Positions 7,320-16,590 are shown, counted from the stretch's first letter. The stretch is DNA of 55,023 bases from an uncultured Flavobacteriaceae bacterium (GCA_937929935.1 CALFUL010000022.1:1-55023); one strand, 5' to 3'. Program-made: numbers and translations. The notes: generated by a model from the sequence alone, not told the origin.

Positions 7320-8669
7320 TCATGCGTTACTAAAAATTCGTTTCCAACTTTTTTTCTTGGGAGATATTGTTGTTCCAAATTCTGAATTGAATGTTGAAAC
7401 TATTTTATCTTCATATTTCTTATAAAATTCAGGATCGAAATTCGCATCCTTCAGATATTCCATAACATGATTGACATCACGTTTTTCTGTAAGCCAACGG
7501 TCAAAAATTTCGTGTCGCATTCGAATACCAAAAGTATTGATGCCTAAAAACTGTTTGGTTTCTTTGTCAAATGCAATTGTGATACATATTTTTTCTTTGT
7601 CATCTCGCCAATGAAAATGTTGCTCATTTTCTTTCATGCCACGTTCACTAAATACCCATCCGTAGGTTTGATATTCTAGGTCTAAAAATTTGGCCGAGTT
7701 AAACCAATGCCCCGGTTTGTATTCAATTTTATTGCCACAAATAGTTTGGGCAACCGTTTCGCCCATCATTCTACCCGTATACCAAACGGCTTCAATGGGT
7801 CTTCTTTGATCAATACTTTCATGCTGCTCTGCACAATCGCCTATGGCATAAATATCTTTTATATTAGTTTCTAAATGACGGTTGACTTTGACACCACGCC
7901 CCAGTTCAATACCTGACTCTTTTAGAAAAGCTATATTAGGAGAAACCCCCGCCGTAAGACCAACAACATCACAAGCAATTTCTTCTCCGGTTTCTTTGAT
8001 TGTTACTGCTCTCGCTTTTCCGTTTTGATCAGCAAGAATTTCATCTAGATTAACACCTAATCGCAAATCAATATGATGTTCTAGAATATGCTCATTGATC
8101 ATTTCAGATTCTCCTGCAGGCAAAACGCCATTCCAAAAACTGGTTTCACGTACCAAAAAGGTAACCGGTATTTTTCGGCTACGTAGCATTTCTGCCATTT
8201 CAATACCAATTAATCCACCACCAACAATTACGGCTCTTTTACAGGTTTTATTATCTGGTGCGTTTGCTTCTAGCTGGTCTAAATCTTGTTTAGAATATAA
8301 ACCTTGAACCCCTGGTAGATCTTGACCGGGCCAACCAAACTTGTTGGGTTTTGAACCTGTAGCGATGATTAATTTGTCATAATTAATGTCATTTCCTTCA
8401 GAAAGAATTAATTTTTTGTTTTGATGGTCAACGGTATTCACATAACCTTTTACCAAATCAATTCTATTCTTTTTCCAAAACCAATTTTCATAGGGTTGGG
8501 TATGTTCAAATTTCATATGACCCATATACACATACATGAGCGCGGTACGTGAAAAAAAATAATCTGTTTCTGCTGAAACAATACTAATTCTCTTGTCAGA
8601 ATTTTTCCGAATATGCCGTGCGGCCGTTACGCCAGCTATTCCGTTTCCTATAATTACAATGTGTTCCAT
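7320..8669 (-). CDS. NAD(P)/FAD-dependent oxidoreductase (NirB/rubredoxin-reductase-like)
   Basis: A 449-aa flavoprotein. The N-terminal FAD Rossmann motif is IVIIGNGIAGVTAARHIR. The central NAD(P) motif is AVIVGGGLIGIEMAEML, and the second FAD motif is DIYAIGDCAE. The arrangement is that of class I pyridine-nucleotide oxidoreductases without a redox-active disulfide. The N-terminal half resembles the flavin domain of assimilatory nitrite reductase. The natural electron acceptor is not identified. The membrane 4Fe-4S protein encoded immediately downstream is a plausible partner. Confidence 0.8.
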   Translation of the reverse strand: MEHIVIIGNGIAGVTAARHIRKNSDKRISIVSAETDYFFSRTALMYVYMGHMKFEHTQPYENWFWKKNRIDLVKGYVNTVDHQNKKLILSEGNDINYDKLIIATGSKPNKFGWPGQDLPGVQGLYSKQDLDQLEANAPDNKTCKRAVIVGGGLIGIEMAEMLRSRKIPVTFLVRETSFWNGVLPAGESEMINEHILEHHIDLRLGVNLDEILADQNGKARAVTIKETGEEIACDVVGLTAGVSPNIAFLKESGIELGRGVKVNRHLETNIKDIYAIGDCAEQHESIDQRRPIEAVWYTGRMMGETVAQTICGNKIEYKPGHWFNSAKFLDLEYQTYGWVFSERGMKENEQHFHWRDDKEKICITIAFDKETKQFLGINTFGIRMRHEIFDRWLTEKRDVNHVMEYLKDANFDPEFYKKYEDKIVSTFNSEFGTTISPKKKSWKRIFSNA

Positions 8670-8841
8670 ATAGTTTTTGAGATGTAGATGACACTTAGGT
8701 CGTTTATAAAGGTAATAACTTAATTGTCATGGTTTATTTAGAAAGGATTTAAATATAAAGACGATTTGTAAGGTTTAAACTAGACTTTTGAACAAGCGCC
8801 CCATTGATTTTAATTATCATAAAAAAAACATAAAAGTCTAT

Positions 8842-8849
8842 TATTTTTG
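8842..8849 (+). promoter_or_regulatory. Bacteroidota -7 box upstream of DUF547 gene
   Basis: TATTTTTG is a perfect TAnnTTTG -7 element 61 bp upstream of the ATG at 8911. A matching -33 TTTG at 19-20 nt spacing is not clear, so support is moderate. The 241-bp gap (8670-8910) otherwise holds nothing I can identify. Confidence 0.4.
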
Positions 8850-8910
8850 TAGGGATGTTGTAATTGCTTCGACATAGCATGCAGTTTTGAATTTCAATTC
8901 TAAATTAATT

Positions 8911-9630
8911 ATGAAGAAAAATACCAGTTTAATATTCGTTTTATTTCTTACCCTTTCTTTTGCTTTCGGGCAGGGCACTTCTGAATTTTTTTCAAAGTCT
9001 GACGCCTTTTTTAAAGCAAATGTCAAGAACGGACGTGTTGATTATAAGTCGATAAAAGAGAACCCAAAAGCACTTAATGATTTGTTAGAAATGGCAAAGG
9101 TTACTCCAGTTTCTAAAGATGATGCGAAGACCTATCAGGCCTTTTGGATTAATAGTTATAACCTAGCTGTTATAAAAGGTTTGACTAATATGTATCCTTT
9201 AAAAAATGTACCAACAACTACTGGTTTTTTTGATAAAACCACCTATGAAATTGGCGGAATAAGCACTACCCTTAATGATATAGAGAATAAGTTGCTTCGT
9301 AAAAATTTTCAGAAAGAACCGCGTTTTCATTTTGTTTTGGTTTGCGGAGGGCTAGGATGTCCGCGAATAATAAGCCAAGCCTATAAGCCCACAACTTTAG
9401 ATGAGCAGTTAGAAACTCAAACAAAATTGGCAATCAATGATTCTAATTTTATACGTGTAAACAAAAATAAAGTAAAGGTTTCGCAAATTTTTGAATGGTA
9501 TCCTGAAGATTTCAAGCAAGACGGCAAGAACCTTGTTGATTTTATTAATAACTATAAAACTGAAAAACTTCCGGAGAATGCCAAGGTGTCTTATTACCCT
9601 TATGATTGGACATTAAACGAAGTTAAGTAA
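8911..9630 (+). CDS. Secreted DUF547 domain protein
   Basis: I choose the ATG at 8911 (MKKNTSLIFVLFLTLSFAFG), which begins a clear signal peptide; the frame is open to a TTG at 8887, but that adds an unlikely extension before the signal. The protein is then 239 aa. DUF547 hallmarks are visible: AFWINSYNLAVIKG, the FHFVLVCGGLGCPRI motif with paired cysteines, and the C-terminal FEWYPEDF. The family resembles papain/transglutaminase-fold proteins in its Cys/His pattern, but no activity is established. A second DUF547 protein lies at 15492-16541. The gene is followed after 27 bp by an outer-membrane barrel gene and probably cotranscribed with it. Confidence 0.8.
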   Translation: MKKNTSLIFVLFLTLSFAFGQGTSEFFSKSDAFFKANVKNGRVDYKSIKENPKALNDLLEMAKVTPVSKDDAKTYQAFWINSYNLAVIKGLTNMYPLKNVPTTTGFFDKTTYEIGGISTTLNDIENKLLRKNFQKEPRFHFVLVCGGLGCPRIISQAYKPTTLDEQLETQTKLAINDSNFIRVNKNKVKVSQIFEWYPEDFKQDGKNLVDFINNYKTEKLPENAKVSYYPYDWTLNEVK

Positions 9631-9657
9631 GTAACAATTCTAAAAAATATATTTACA

Positions 9658-10530
9658 ATGAATTATTTTAAAAGCCATTTGATATTGGCAGCCTTATCTT
9701 TAGTCACTTTTAATACAGTAGCTCAAGATGATGACGATGATGATACAGGTAGTGTTATTCAAAATCTAACACCATCTAAATTAATTGGAAAAGGACAATG
9801 GGATATTAAATTATTCAATAATTTGTACACCCAAGATGATAGTACATTTGAAAATGAAATAGGCATTCGACAAAATTTCTTTACCTCTTCTTTAGAGGTG
9901 TTTACAGGTATTTCAGATTCAAAAAGAGTGAATGTGGGCGTGATTGTCGAATACCGTGCTAATGGCAGAGATTTCGATTTGCAAAATGGAGGCTTAGAAA
10001 GAAGAACTACTAGTGGTTTAACTTCAATTGCGCCTTCTATTAAGATTGTGCCTTTTGAAAATGTAGGTAATTTTTCAATTTTAAGTTCACTGTCTATACC
10101 ACTAGTAAAAAACGAGATTGATGAAGAATCTGGTGTTTTTTTAGATCAAAAAGGATTTACATGGCAGAACAGATTCTTTTATGATTATACATTTCCTGGT
10201 AAGAAATGGCAGCTTTTTACTGAACTAAATACAGAGTTCAATTTTGGAGACCAGAACAAAAGTTTTGCAAACAATAGTTTGAATTTAGTGCCAGGGGTGT
10301 TCTTAAGTTATTTTCCGAGTTCAAAATTTACAATTTTGGTTTTAGGTCAGCATAATCAAAGACTAGATTTAGGAAATAATTTCTCACAAAACTTTACCTC
10401 TTTGGGTGGTGGAGCAAAATATCAGTTGACCAACGAATTAAATCTTGAAGTGCTCTATACAAATTTTGTAAGAGGAACTAATACCGGACTTGGTGAAACG
10501 TTTAACTTAGGTTTGCGAGCTGTTTTTTAG
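9658..10530 (+). CDS. Predicted outer-membrane beta-barrel protein
   Basis: The 290-aa protein starts with a signal peptide cleaved after VAQ and then an acidic stretch (six aspartates). The rest alternates hydrophobic and polar residues in strands, with aromatic ends and a terminal phenylalanine (LGLRAVF), as expected for a Bacteroidota outer-membrane barrel. I see no enzymatic motif. The 3' end runs into a terminator-like hairpin (10558-10602) that overlaps the next gene. Confidence 0.6.
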   Translation: MNYFKSHLILAALSLVTFNTVAQDDDDDDTGSVIQNLTPSKLIGKGQWDIKLFNNLYTQDDSTFENEIGIRQNFFTSSLEVFTGISDSKRVNVGVIVEYRANGRDFDLQNGGLERRTTSGLTSIAPSIKIVPFENVGNFSILSSLSIPLVKNEIDEESGVFLDQKGFTWQNRFFYDYTFPGKKWQLFTELNTEFNFGDQNKSFANNSLNLVPGVFLSYFPSSKFTILVLGQHNQRLDLGNNFSQNFTSLGGGAKYQLTNELNLEVLYTNFVRGTNTGLGETFNLGLRAVF

Positions 10531-10557
10531 TCACTTGAATTTAAAAAGAAGTATTTT

Positions 10558-10602
10558 AGAAGTCTTAATTTAAGCTATGAAAAAATTAGGACTTCTTTTT
10601 TT
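10558..10602 (+). terminator. Terminator-like hairpin enclosing the next gene's start codon
   Basis: The left arm at 10558-10571 pairs with 10583-10596 over 14 positions with one G-T wobble. The 11-nt loop contains the ATG of the gene at 10577, and seven T residues follow (10596-10602). It has every feature of an intrinsic terminator for the barrel gene, yet it sits on the initiation region of the downstream gene on the same strand. Confidence 0.7.
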
Positions 10603-11578
10603 ATGCCTATTGCAGTTTTATTGTAAGGGTCAAACCAAAGAAAAGTTTAATGGCATCAGCTTTGTTGCCAATAAAAGTGAGGTAACACAAGAACATATTG
10701 ACGAGGTCTTGACGATCAATGCCAATCATGCAACCGTTATGCCTTTTGGCTTTATAGGCAGAGAGGGTGCACCCCAAGTTGTTTTTAATACTGATCGTCA
10801 ATGGTACGGCGAGACTAAAGAAGGCGGTAGACAGTATATTGAAATGCTGCATAAAAACGGAATTAAAGTTCTTCTAAAACCGCAAATCTGGATTCGTCAT
10901 GGCGAATTTACTGGTGCCTTTACCTTAGAAAAAGAAGACGATTGGTTGGCCCTTGAAAAATCTTATGAAGAGTTTATTTTGATGTATGCTGAGCTAGCCG
11001 CAGAAACTAATGCAGAGATTTTTTGTATTGGTACTGAATTGGAGCAATTTGTGAAAAATCGACCTGATTTCTGGACTTCCTTAATTACCAAAGTAAAAAA
11101 GATATATAAGGGTAGATTGACCTATGCAGCCAATTGGGATGAATACACTAGAACTCCTTTTTGGAGCGAGTTAGATTATATTGGTATTGACGCCTATTTT
11201 CCATTATCCGAAGAAAAAACACCAACAGTTGCCCAACTAAAAGAAGGTTGGCAGAAGTGGAAACCAGAAATGAAATCAACGGCTGACACTTTTGATAAAC
11301 CAATATTATTTACTGAATTTGGGTATCGTAGCATGGATTATACTGCCAAAAAACCCTGGCTTGTAGACCGCAAACAAGAGCAAATAAATCTTGAAGGTCA
11401 AGCGAATGCTACTCAAGCTATTTTCGATGAATTTTGGAAAGAAGATTGGTTTGCTGGCGGGTATGTTTGGAAATGGTTTATATGGCATGATGAAGCAGGC
11501 GGAGTTGACAACAATCGTTTTACACCACAAAACAAACCTGCTCAAAAAGTAATTGAAGATTTTTATAAAGTGAATTGA
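10577..11578 (+). CDS. Glycoside hydrolase, GH113-like TIM barrel
   Basis: A 333-aa exported protein; the N-terminus (MKKLGLLFLCLLQFYCKGQ) may be a lipoprotein or a cleaved signal. The fold pattern is that of the GH113/GTA TIM-barrel group. FCIGTELEQF places the likely acid/base at E154, and ILFTEFGYRS the likely nucleophile at E247. A conserved DYIGIDAYFPL strand lies between them. GH113 enzymes characterised elsewhere act on beta-mannan, but the substrate here is not proven. The start codon lies in the loop of a terminator-like hairpin. The next gene starts 1 nt after its stop. Confidence 0.72.
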   Translation: MKKLGLLFLCLLQFYCKGQTKEKFNGISFVANKSEVTQEHIDEVLTINANHATVMPFGFIGREGAPQVVFNTDRQWYGETKEGGRQYIEMLHKNGIKVLLKPQIWIRHGEFTGAFTLEKEDDWLALEKSYEEFILMYAELAAETNAEIFCIGTELEQFVKNRPDFWTSLITKVKKIYKGRLTYAANWDEYTRTPFWSELDYIGIDAYFPLSEEKTPTVAQLKEGWQKWKPEMKSTADTFDKPILFTEFGYRSMDYTAKKPWLVDRKQEQINLEGQANATQAIFDEFWKEDWFAGGYVWKWFIWHDEAGGVDNNRFTPQNKPAQKVIEDFYKVN

Positions 11579-11579
11579 T

Positions 11580-12305
11580 ATGTTTCGGTTTTATATATTT
11601 CTTATGAGTTTGATTTTTATCAGTTGTTCTACTGATTCAATTGAATCTGGAGAAACATTAGAAGCCAGCTTAGTCAACAAAGAAGTTGTGGTTGATGATG
11701 TTATCGCCTGCGCGGCAAACAATGAAAACAACACGCTTATAAATGTTTTTTTCTATCCAAGACCAGGTACAACCAATTTTAGGTATTTCGAAACCACAGA
11801 TGAGACCGTTGATAAAAATAATTTTGAAAATTATGTAGCGGTTGATTTTCCGGTAGTTGATGTTTTTAATGGTTTTCTTAAAAAGTTTGAAATTACTTCA
11901 AGCCAAGAAAAATGGGTAATTGTAGCATTTGATGAAGATGGGGTTACAAGTATTTCAAACCCAATTCGGTTAAAACAAAATACAAAGCCAACTGAATTCA
12001 TTTCAGAAAATATTACTGTTGATGATTCAACAAACATGCCCATTTTTTCTTGGAAAGATGGCCTTTATAACGATACCAAAATTTATTTTCAGGTACTCTC
12101 TAAACCGTCAAATGATTTTATTTCTGGCACCTATACTTTTGAGAAGAACTTTCAATATTACAATCTTGACAATGTGATATTGAATATTACTCAAGGTATT
12201 CCTCAGTCTCTAAATTCTGAATCAGAATATAACTTTACTTTGATGGGCGTGAGTGAAGATAATTGGGTAAATCTTTTATCAGAACTACCTTTTCAAATTC
12301 AGTAA
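11580..12305 (+). CDS. Hypothetical lipoprotein
   Basis: The 241-aa protein has a lipoprotein signal with lipobox FISC (cysteine near residue 16). The remainder looks beta-rich, and the segment after the signal may resemble fibronectin-type strands (IFSWKDG..IYFQVL). I do not recognise the family. The ATG lies 1 nt after the stop of the GH113-like gene, so the two are very likely translationally coupled, suggesting a surface-anchored partner of that hydrolase. This is inference from spacing only. Confidence 0.55.
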   Translation: MFRFYIFLMSLIFISCSTDSIESGETLEASLVNKEVVVDDVIACAANNENNTLINVFFYPRPGTTNFRYFETTDETVDKNNFENYVAVDFPVVDVFNGFLKKFEITSSQEKWVIVAFDEDGVTSISNPIRLKQNTKPTEFISENITVDDSTNMPIFSWKDGLYNDTKIYFQVLSKPSNDFISGTYTFEKNFQYYNLDNVILNITQGIPQSLNSESEYNFTLMGVSEDNWVNLLSELPFQIQ

Positions 12306-12315
12306 CCTGCCGTGA

Positions 12316-12345
12316 TTTCTTTATAGCACCTATACCGTATCTTTG
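12316..12345 (+). promoter_or_regulatory. Promoter of POTRA/barrel gene
   Basis: A perfect -7 box TATCTTTG (12338-12345) is preceded by TTTC (12316-12319) at 18 nt, close to the TTTG -33 consensus. The predicted transcript would start near 12351, 20 nt upstream of the TTG start codon at 12371. Confidence 0.55.
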
Positions 12346-12370
12346 ATAGTATTATAACAAAATAGTCATA

Positions 12371-13630
12371 TTGAAATCTTATTTTTTTGTTTTAGTTTTT
12401 TTGATTTTTAGCGAGGGCTTTGCGCAAGAAAGTCAGGTAACAGCTATTGAAATTCAAGGTGCTAAAAAAACAAAAACTTCTTTCATAAAGAATATAATCA
12501 AGCTAAAGACGGGCATGGTATTAGATTCCATTATAATAGTAGAAGATATTGAACGTTTGAAACGCTTACCTGCAATTTCACATGCTTATTTTGAAATACA
12601 TACTGTTGTAAAAGAAAAGGTTGCGGTGCATTATTTTGTTGAAGAGAATTTCACTTTGATTCCCTTCGCGAATTTATTTACTTCTTCAAATGATGATTTC
12701 GCTTTTAGAATAGGGCTTCAAGAGTTTAATCTATTAGGAAAAAATATAACACTTGGGGGCTTTTATCAGTTAAATGTTTTTAATTCATACGGATTGAGCA
12801 TTCGAGCGCCACAACTATTTAGTAACCAATTTGGTTTGGCCCTAAATTATCAAGATATCACAACTCAAGAACCTGTGTTTTTTGATAATACCACCGCAGA
12901 TTATAGTTATAACAATAAGGGGTTTGAAATTTTAGGTTTGTATGAGTTTGATTTTAAAAATAGAATTGAATTAGGTTTTAGTCTTTTTACAGAAGATTAT
13001 GCCTATTTATCTGGCGCAACTAACCCTGACGTACCACAAGTATTAAACGTTGATAAGCATCTTGTGAAATTAATTTATGACTACAATAATCTAGAATACT
13101 TTTACCAATATTTAGAAGGATTTAGAAGTGTGCTAAATTTTCAATATGTAGGTAGTTCAGATGTTAGTCTACCAGAATTTTTAATAGGTTTTAATGACTT
13201 TAGCTATTACTACAGGCTTGGTAAAAAAGGAAACTGGGCAAATAGATTGCGTTTAGGTTTAGCAAGTAATATTGATACACCTTTTGCACCTTTTACCGTT
13301 GATAATAATTTGAATATTCGCGGGGTGGGTAATATTATTGATAGAGGTACAGGAGCCATTGTTTTCAATACAGAATATCGCCATACATTAGTTGATAAAA
13401 ATTGGTTTGTACTTCAGGGTAATGTTTTTATCGATGGCGGGTCATGGCGTAACCCCGGCGGTAGATTGGGCGATTTTGCTGATAGTCAAAACATTCGAAT
13501 TTACCCGGGTGTTGGTATTCGACTCATACACAAGAAAATTTTCAACGCCATTTTCAGAATTGACTATGGTTATGGTATTACTAAAGATGCTTCAAAAGGG
13601 CTTGTTTTTGGTATAGGGCAGTATTTTTAA
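12371..13630 (+). CDS. POTRA-plus-barrel outer membrane protein (BamA/TamA-like)
   Basis: The 419-aa protein starts at a TTG codon. The next in-frame ATG lies about 48 codons in and would delete the signal peptide (KSYFFVLVFLIFSEGFAQ), so TTG is preferred. After the signal, residues about 24-95 look like a single POTRA module (VTAIEIQGAKKTKTSFIKN ... LKRLPAISHAYFEI). The rest is a 16-strand-type barrel ending in a terminal phenylalanine (GIGQYF). One POTRA domain makes it closer to small Omp85/TamA-like proteins than to BamA itself. Cargo is unknown. Confidence 0.7.
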   Translation: MKSYFFVLVFLIFSEGFAQESQVTAIEIQGAKKTKTSFIKNIIKLKTGMVLDSIIIVEDIERLKRLPAISHAYFEIHTVVKEKVAVHYFVEENFTLIPFANLFTSSNDDFAFRIGLQEFNLLGKNITLGGFYQLNVFNSYGLSIRAPQLFSNQFGLALNYQDITTQEPVFFDNTTADYSYNNKGFEILGLYEFDFKNRIELGFSLFTEDYAYLSGATNPDVPQVLNVDKHLVKLIYDYNNLEYFYQYLEGFRSVLNFQYVGSSDVSLPEFLIGFNDFSYYYRLGKKGNWANRLRLGLASNIDTPFAPFTVDNNLNIRGVGNIIDRGTGAIVFNTEYRHTLVDKNWFVLQGNVFIDGGSWRNPGGRLGDFADSQNIRIYPGVGIRLIHKKIFNAIFRIDYGYGITKDASKGLVFGIGQYF

Positions 13631-13674
13631 TACTAAGGCTGTTAAAAATTTAGTTAACTATTTTTATTTTTTCA

Positions 13675-13706
13675 TTTCTAATATAGGTTTTGGTTCGTTA
13701 ATTTTG
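13675..13706 (+). promoter_or_regulatory. Promoter of amidase gene
   Basis: TAATTTTG (13699-13706) is a perfect -7 element, with TTTC about 20 nt upstream as a degenerate -33 box. It lies 49 bp before the chosen ATG at 13755. Confidence 0.5.
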
Positions 13707-13754
13707 TAGACGGCACTGTTATTGATTATTACCGTAATAGAAATCTATTATATT

Positions 13755-14804
13755 ATGAGCTTGAAAATTTCATCACTTTCTATCCTATTAATCTTATTGA
13801 GTTTTGTTTTGGGTTCTGCCCAAAGTTTGGTTACGGCTAAAAAAGGTGACGGTATTTTGTCTTTACTTCGTAAGCAAGGTGTAAATCCGTATGAAGTGTA
13901 TGATGAATTTATTGCAATGAATTCTGAGAATATTCGTGATAGTGTGCATCTTTATGAAGGCAGAACATATAAAATTCCTGAAAAGAATATAAATACAAAA
14001 AGTGCTGTTACGCAAAATGAAGAAATTGAAAGTGAAAATTTGATGTATGTCAAAGGCACGTATCCAATTTTCGGAAAAAAATACGAAAAAGTAAAGGCAA
14101 AAAGCGCAAAACTTAAAAATGCTGTGTACTATTTAGTTTCTGGTCATGGGGGGCCAGACCCAGGAGCAATGGCAAAGTATAACGGTAAAGATTTAGCTGA
14201 AGATGAATATGCCTATGATATTACGTTGCGTTTGGCGAAAGAATTAATTTCACATGGTGCCTTAGTTTATGTTATTATCAGAGACCCTAATGACGGAATT
14301 AGAGATGAAAGAATTCTTAAGATTGATCATGATGAAGTAGCATACAAAAACAAAAAAATACCTTTAAATCAAGGGCGCCGTCTAAAGCAAAGGGTTGATG
14401 TGATAAATGAATTACATCGTAAAAACCGCGGTAAATTTCAACGTTTAATTGTTACTCATGTTGATAGTAGAAGTGTAGGTCAGAATATTGATGTTTTCTT
14501 TTATCACCATGAAAAAAGTAAAAACGGTAAAAAGCTAGCTGAAAGTGTTCATAAAACTTTTCAGAAGAAATATAAAAAGTATCAACCCAATCGCACGTAT
14601 ACTGGCACTTTTGAAGATCGCACCAATTTATATTTAGTTAAGAGAACGGATCCTGCCATGACCTTTATAGAAATAGGTAATATTAGAAATAAGAAAGATC
14701 AAAAACGCATTTTGGTACCTGATAACCGCCAGGCACTTGCAAAGTGGATATCTGAAGGAATTATTTTAGATTTTGAAAGTGGTGAGATAGGACGTATTCG
14801 TTAA
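13755..14804 (+). CDS. N-acetylmuramoyl-L-alanine amidase (Amidase_3) with LysM-like N-terminus
   Basis: I start at the ATG at 13755 (MSLKISSLSILLILLSFVLG), which gives a normal signal peptide; an upstream TTG at 13722 only adds residues in front of it. The mature 349-aa precursor has a LysM-like segment (KKGDGILSLLRKQGVNPYEV). The Amidase_3 catalytic domain follows, with zinc-ligand motifs SGHGGPDPGA, DEYAYD, VTHVDSR and the catalytic glutamate in FIEIGNIRN. It would cleave the amide bond between MurNAc and the stem peptide in the periplasm. Its stop codon shares the palindrome TTAA with the stop of the converging glycosyltransferase gene at 14801. Confidence 0.82.
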   Translation: MSLKISSLSILLILLSFVLGSAQSLVTAKKGDGILSLLRKQGVNPYEVYDEFIAMNSENIRDSVHLYEGRTYKIPEKNINTKSAVTQNEEIESENLMYVKGTYPIFGKKYEKVKAKSAKLKNAVYYLVSGHGGPDPGAMAKYNGKDLAEDEYAYDITLRLAKELISHGALVYVIIRDPNDGIRDERILKIDHDEVAYKNKKIPLNQGRRLKQRVDVINELHRKNRGKFQRLIVTHVDSRSVGQNIDVFFYHHEKSKNGKKLAESVHKTFQKKYKKYQPNRTYTGTFEDRTNLYLVKRTDPAMTFIEIGNIRNKKDQKRILVPDNRQALAKWISEGIILDFESGEIGRIR

Positions 14805-15505
14805 ACGGCTATTTTTCTTTTATAATACTCATATAACTGTTCGGGGCTCGCACCAAAATACCGCTTTAAATGAATCATACCAAAATGGTATTGTAACGCA
14901 ATTTCACCTCGTTCTTCGTATCTTCTTGCTGAGGTTATTACGTATTTTGGTAAAATTTTGAAATCTACTATTTGGTAGAGTCTTTCAATTAATTCGTTGT
15001 CTTCATAAACAATATAATCTTCATTAAAACCTTTTGTTTTTTGAAAGATTTTTTTTGTAACAAATAATGATTGATCACCACCACGACAAACTTTAAAGTT
15101 TAATTTAGTCAACCATGCGAAGAATGCTAAAAATTTACTTGAACTATCAAATTTCATTCGAAAACATCCTGCTTTACTACCTTGGTAAAAAGCCTTTAGA
15201 ATAGTTTCGTCAAAGTTTTTGGGGGGTAAGGTGTCAACATGTAAGAAATATAAAATCTCGCCAGTTGCTTTTTGAGCTCCGAAATTCATTTGTTTGGCAC
15301 GACCTTTTTTAGAATGAAAAACATATGCCTTTTCATGGGTTGCAATATTCACTGTTTCATCTGAACTACCACCGTCAACCACAATGATTTCTTTAATATT
15401 CTTGGCAGTGCTGTTTGAGTTTAAATACCTTAAAAGCTTAGCGATTGAAGTTGCTTCATTTAATACAGGAATGATAATACTTATTTTGGGGTTATTTTTC
15501 TTCAT
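14801..15505 (-). CDS. TIGR04283-type glycosyltransferase (arsenosugar-associated GT2)
   Basis: A 234-aa GT2 with KISIIIPVLNEATSIAKLL, VVDGGSSDETV and a HVDTLPP metal-binding motif. It matches the short GT2 family named for arsenosugar biosynthesis clusters (TIGR04283). In the proposed pathway this enzyme transfers the activated arsenoribosyl group to glycerol or a lipid head group. It overlaps the upstream DUF547 gene by 14 nt, showing tight coupling. No arsenic methyltransferase or radical SAM gene is in the window, so its actual sugar could be different. Confidence 0.72.
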   Translation of the reverse strand: MKKNNPKISIIIPVLNEATSIAKLLRYLNSNSTAKNIKEIIVVDGGSSDETVNIATHEKAYVFHSKKGRAKQMNFGAQKATGEILYFLHVDTLPPKNFDETILKAFYQGSKAGCFRMKFDSSSKFLAFFAWLTKLNFKVCRGGDQSLFVTKKIFQKTKGFNEDYIVYEDNELIERLYQIVDFKILPKYVITSARRYEERGEIALQYHFGMIHLKRYFGASPEQLYEYYKRKIAV

Positions 15506-16541
15506 TCAATTTCCAATCATATTTGAGATAATCAATATCTGTATCTTGGTTTATTTCTATTTTAGTATACGGTTTTATATAATCTACTAACGACCCATTT
15601 TCAGTAAAATCTTTTTTATACCACTTGAAAATATTCGACAATTGCATTTTTTCTTTGGTAATTATATTTCGACTTGTATCATTAATAAAGTCATGTGTGA
15701 CCTGTTTTAATTGGGCTTGCATGGTCTTTGCTTCGAAAGCAGTATTTATAAGCTTCGGACAGGAGTAAGAGGCACAGTTAATTGCGAAATGAATTCGAGG
15801 TTCATTCATTTTTCGAAGAATCTTATGTTCAATATCGCCAAGAGATAATAAGCCATCTCCTGTTTTAACCCAATTCTTTCCCCAAGAATTTTTTATGTCT
15901 TTTATACTTTTTGTCGGATAATTATCTAAGATGAGTTTGACAGTAGCAGCATTGTAAATATTGATATAGTAGGCTAATTTTTTGTTTTTTGACCAATTCT
16001 TTTCAGGACTATTTTCAGACAAATGAAGAAGATATTTGTCTAAGGCAGATACATCATTTTTAAAGGCTTTGTAATTCACATCGCCTTTTGAATTAACATA
16101 TTTTGTCAATAAGCTATTCCATGTAGAATGATTAATGCCTTCTGGTTCTTTCTGATTTTCTTGAACTTTTTCTTTAACCTCTGATTCTATTGGTTTTTCT
16201 GTGTTTACAACGTTTTTATCAATTGGTTCACTACTAACTTCAATTTCTTTTTTCGCTACTTCAATATCTTCTTTTTCTATTGCTTCAGGTTTTGAAGAAG
16301 AAGATATTTGAATGATTTGAGGTTGAAAAGGCGCTTTACTATTTTCTACTGCTACAACCTGCTGTTTTATTTTTTCAGAATTTGCATCAGTGGTTTTTTC
16401 ACCTTCAGTTAGCGCTGCATCAGCTTGAGATGTTTCTTTTGAGTTTAAATCGTCTTTGTCTAAAGGATTGACAGTAGTTTTTTCTTGTTGATTACCACAA
16501 GATATAAATACAAAAAGTACAAATACAAGAAATTTAGTCAT
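15492..16541 (-). CDS. DUF547 lipoprotein with long charged linker
   Basis: The 349-aa protein begins with a lipobox signal (VFVFISCG), followed by about 120 residues of low-complexity Lys/Glu/Ser/Thr sequence. The DUF547 domain starts near HSTWNSLLTKYVNSKGDVNY. Family motifs LAYYINIYNAATVKLI, IHFAINCASYSCPKL and FKWYKKDF are intact, including the paired cysteines. The linker probably spaces the domain away from the membrane. The gene overlaps the TIGR04283 gene downstream by 14 nt. DUF547 genes recur in arsenosugar-type clusters, but their reaction is not known. Confidence 0.78.
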   Translation of the reverse strand: MTKFLVFVLFVFISCGNQQEKTTVNPLDKDDLNSKETSQADAALTEGEKTTDANSEKIKQQVVAVENSKAPFQPQIIQISSSSKPEAIEKEDIEVAKKEIEVSSEPIDKNVVNTEKPIESEVKEKVQENQKEPEGINHSTWNSLLTKYVNSKGDVNYKAFKNDVSALDKYLLHLSENSPEKNWSKNKKLAYYINIYNAATVKLILDNYPTKSIKDIKNSWGKNWVKTGDGLLSLGDIEHKILRKMNEPRIHFAINCASYSCPKLINTAFEAKTMQAQLKQVTHDFINDTSRNIITKEKMQLSNIFKWYKKDFTENGSLVDYIKPYTKIEINQDTDIDYLKYDWKLNEEK

Positions 16542-16590
16542 GTCAAGAAATTCTAGAATTAGTTGATTTGACGAAAGTTAATTCAGATAC

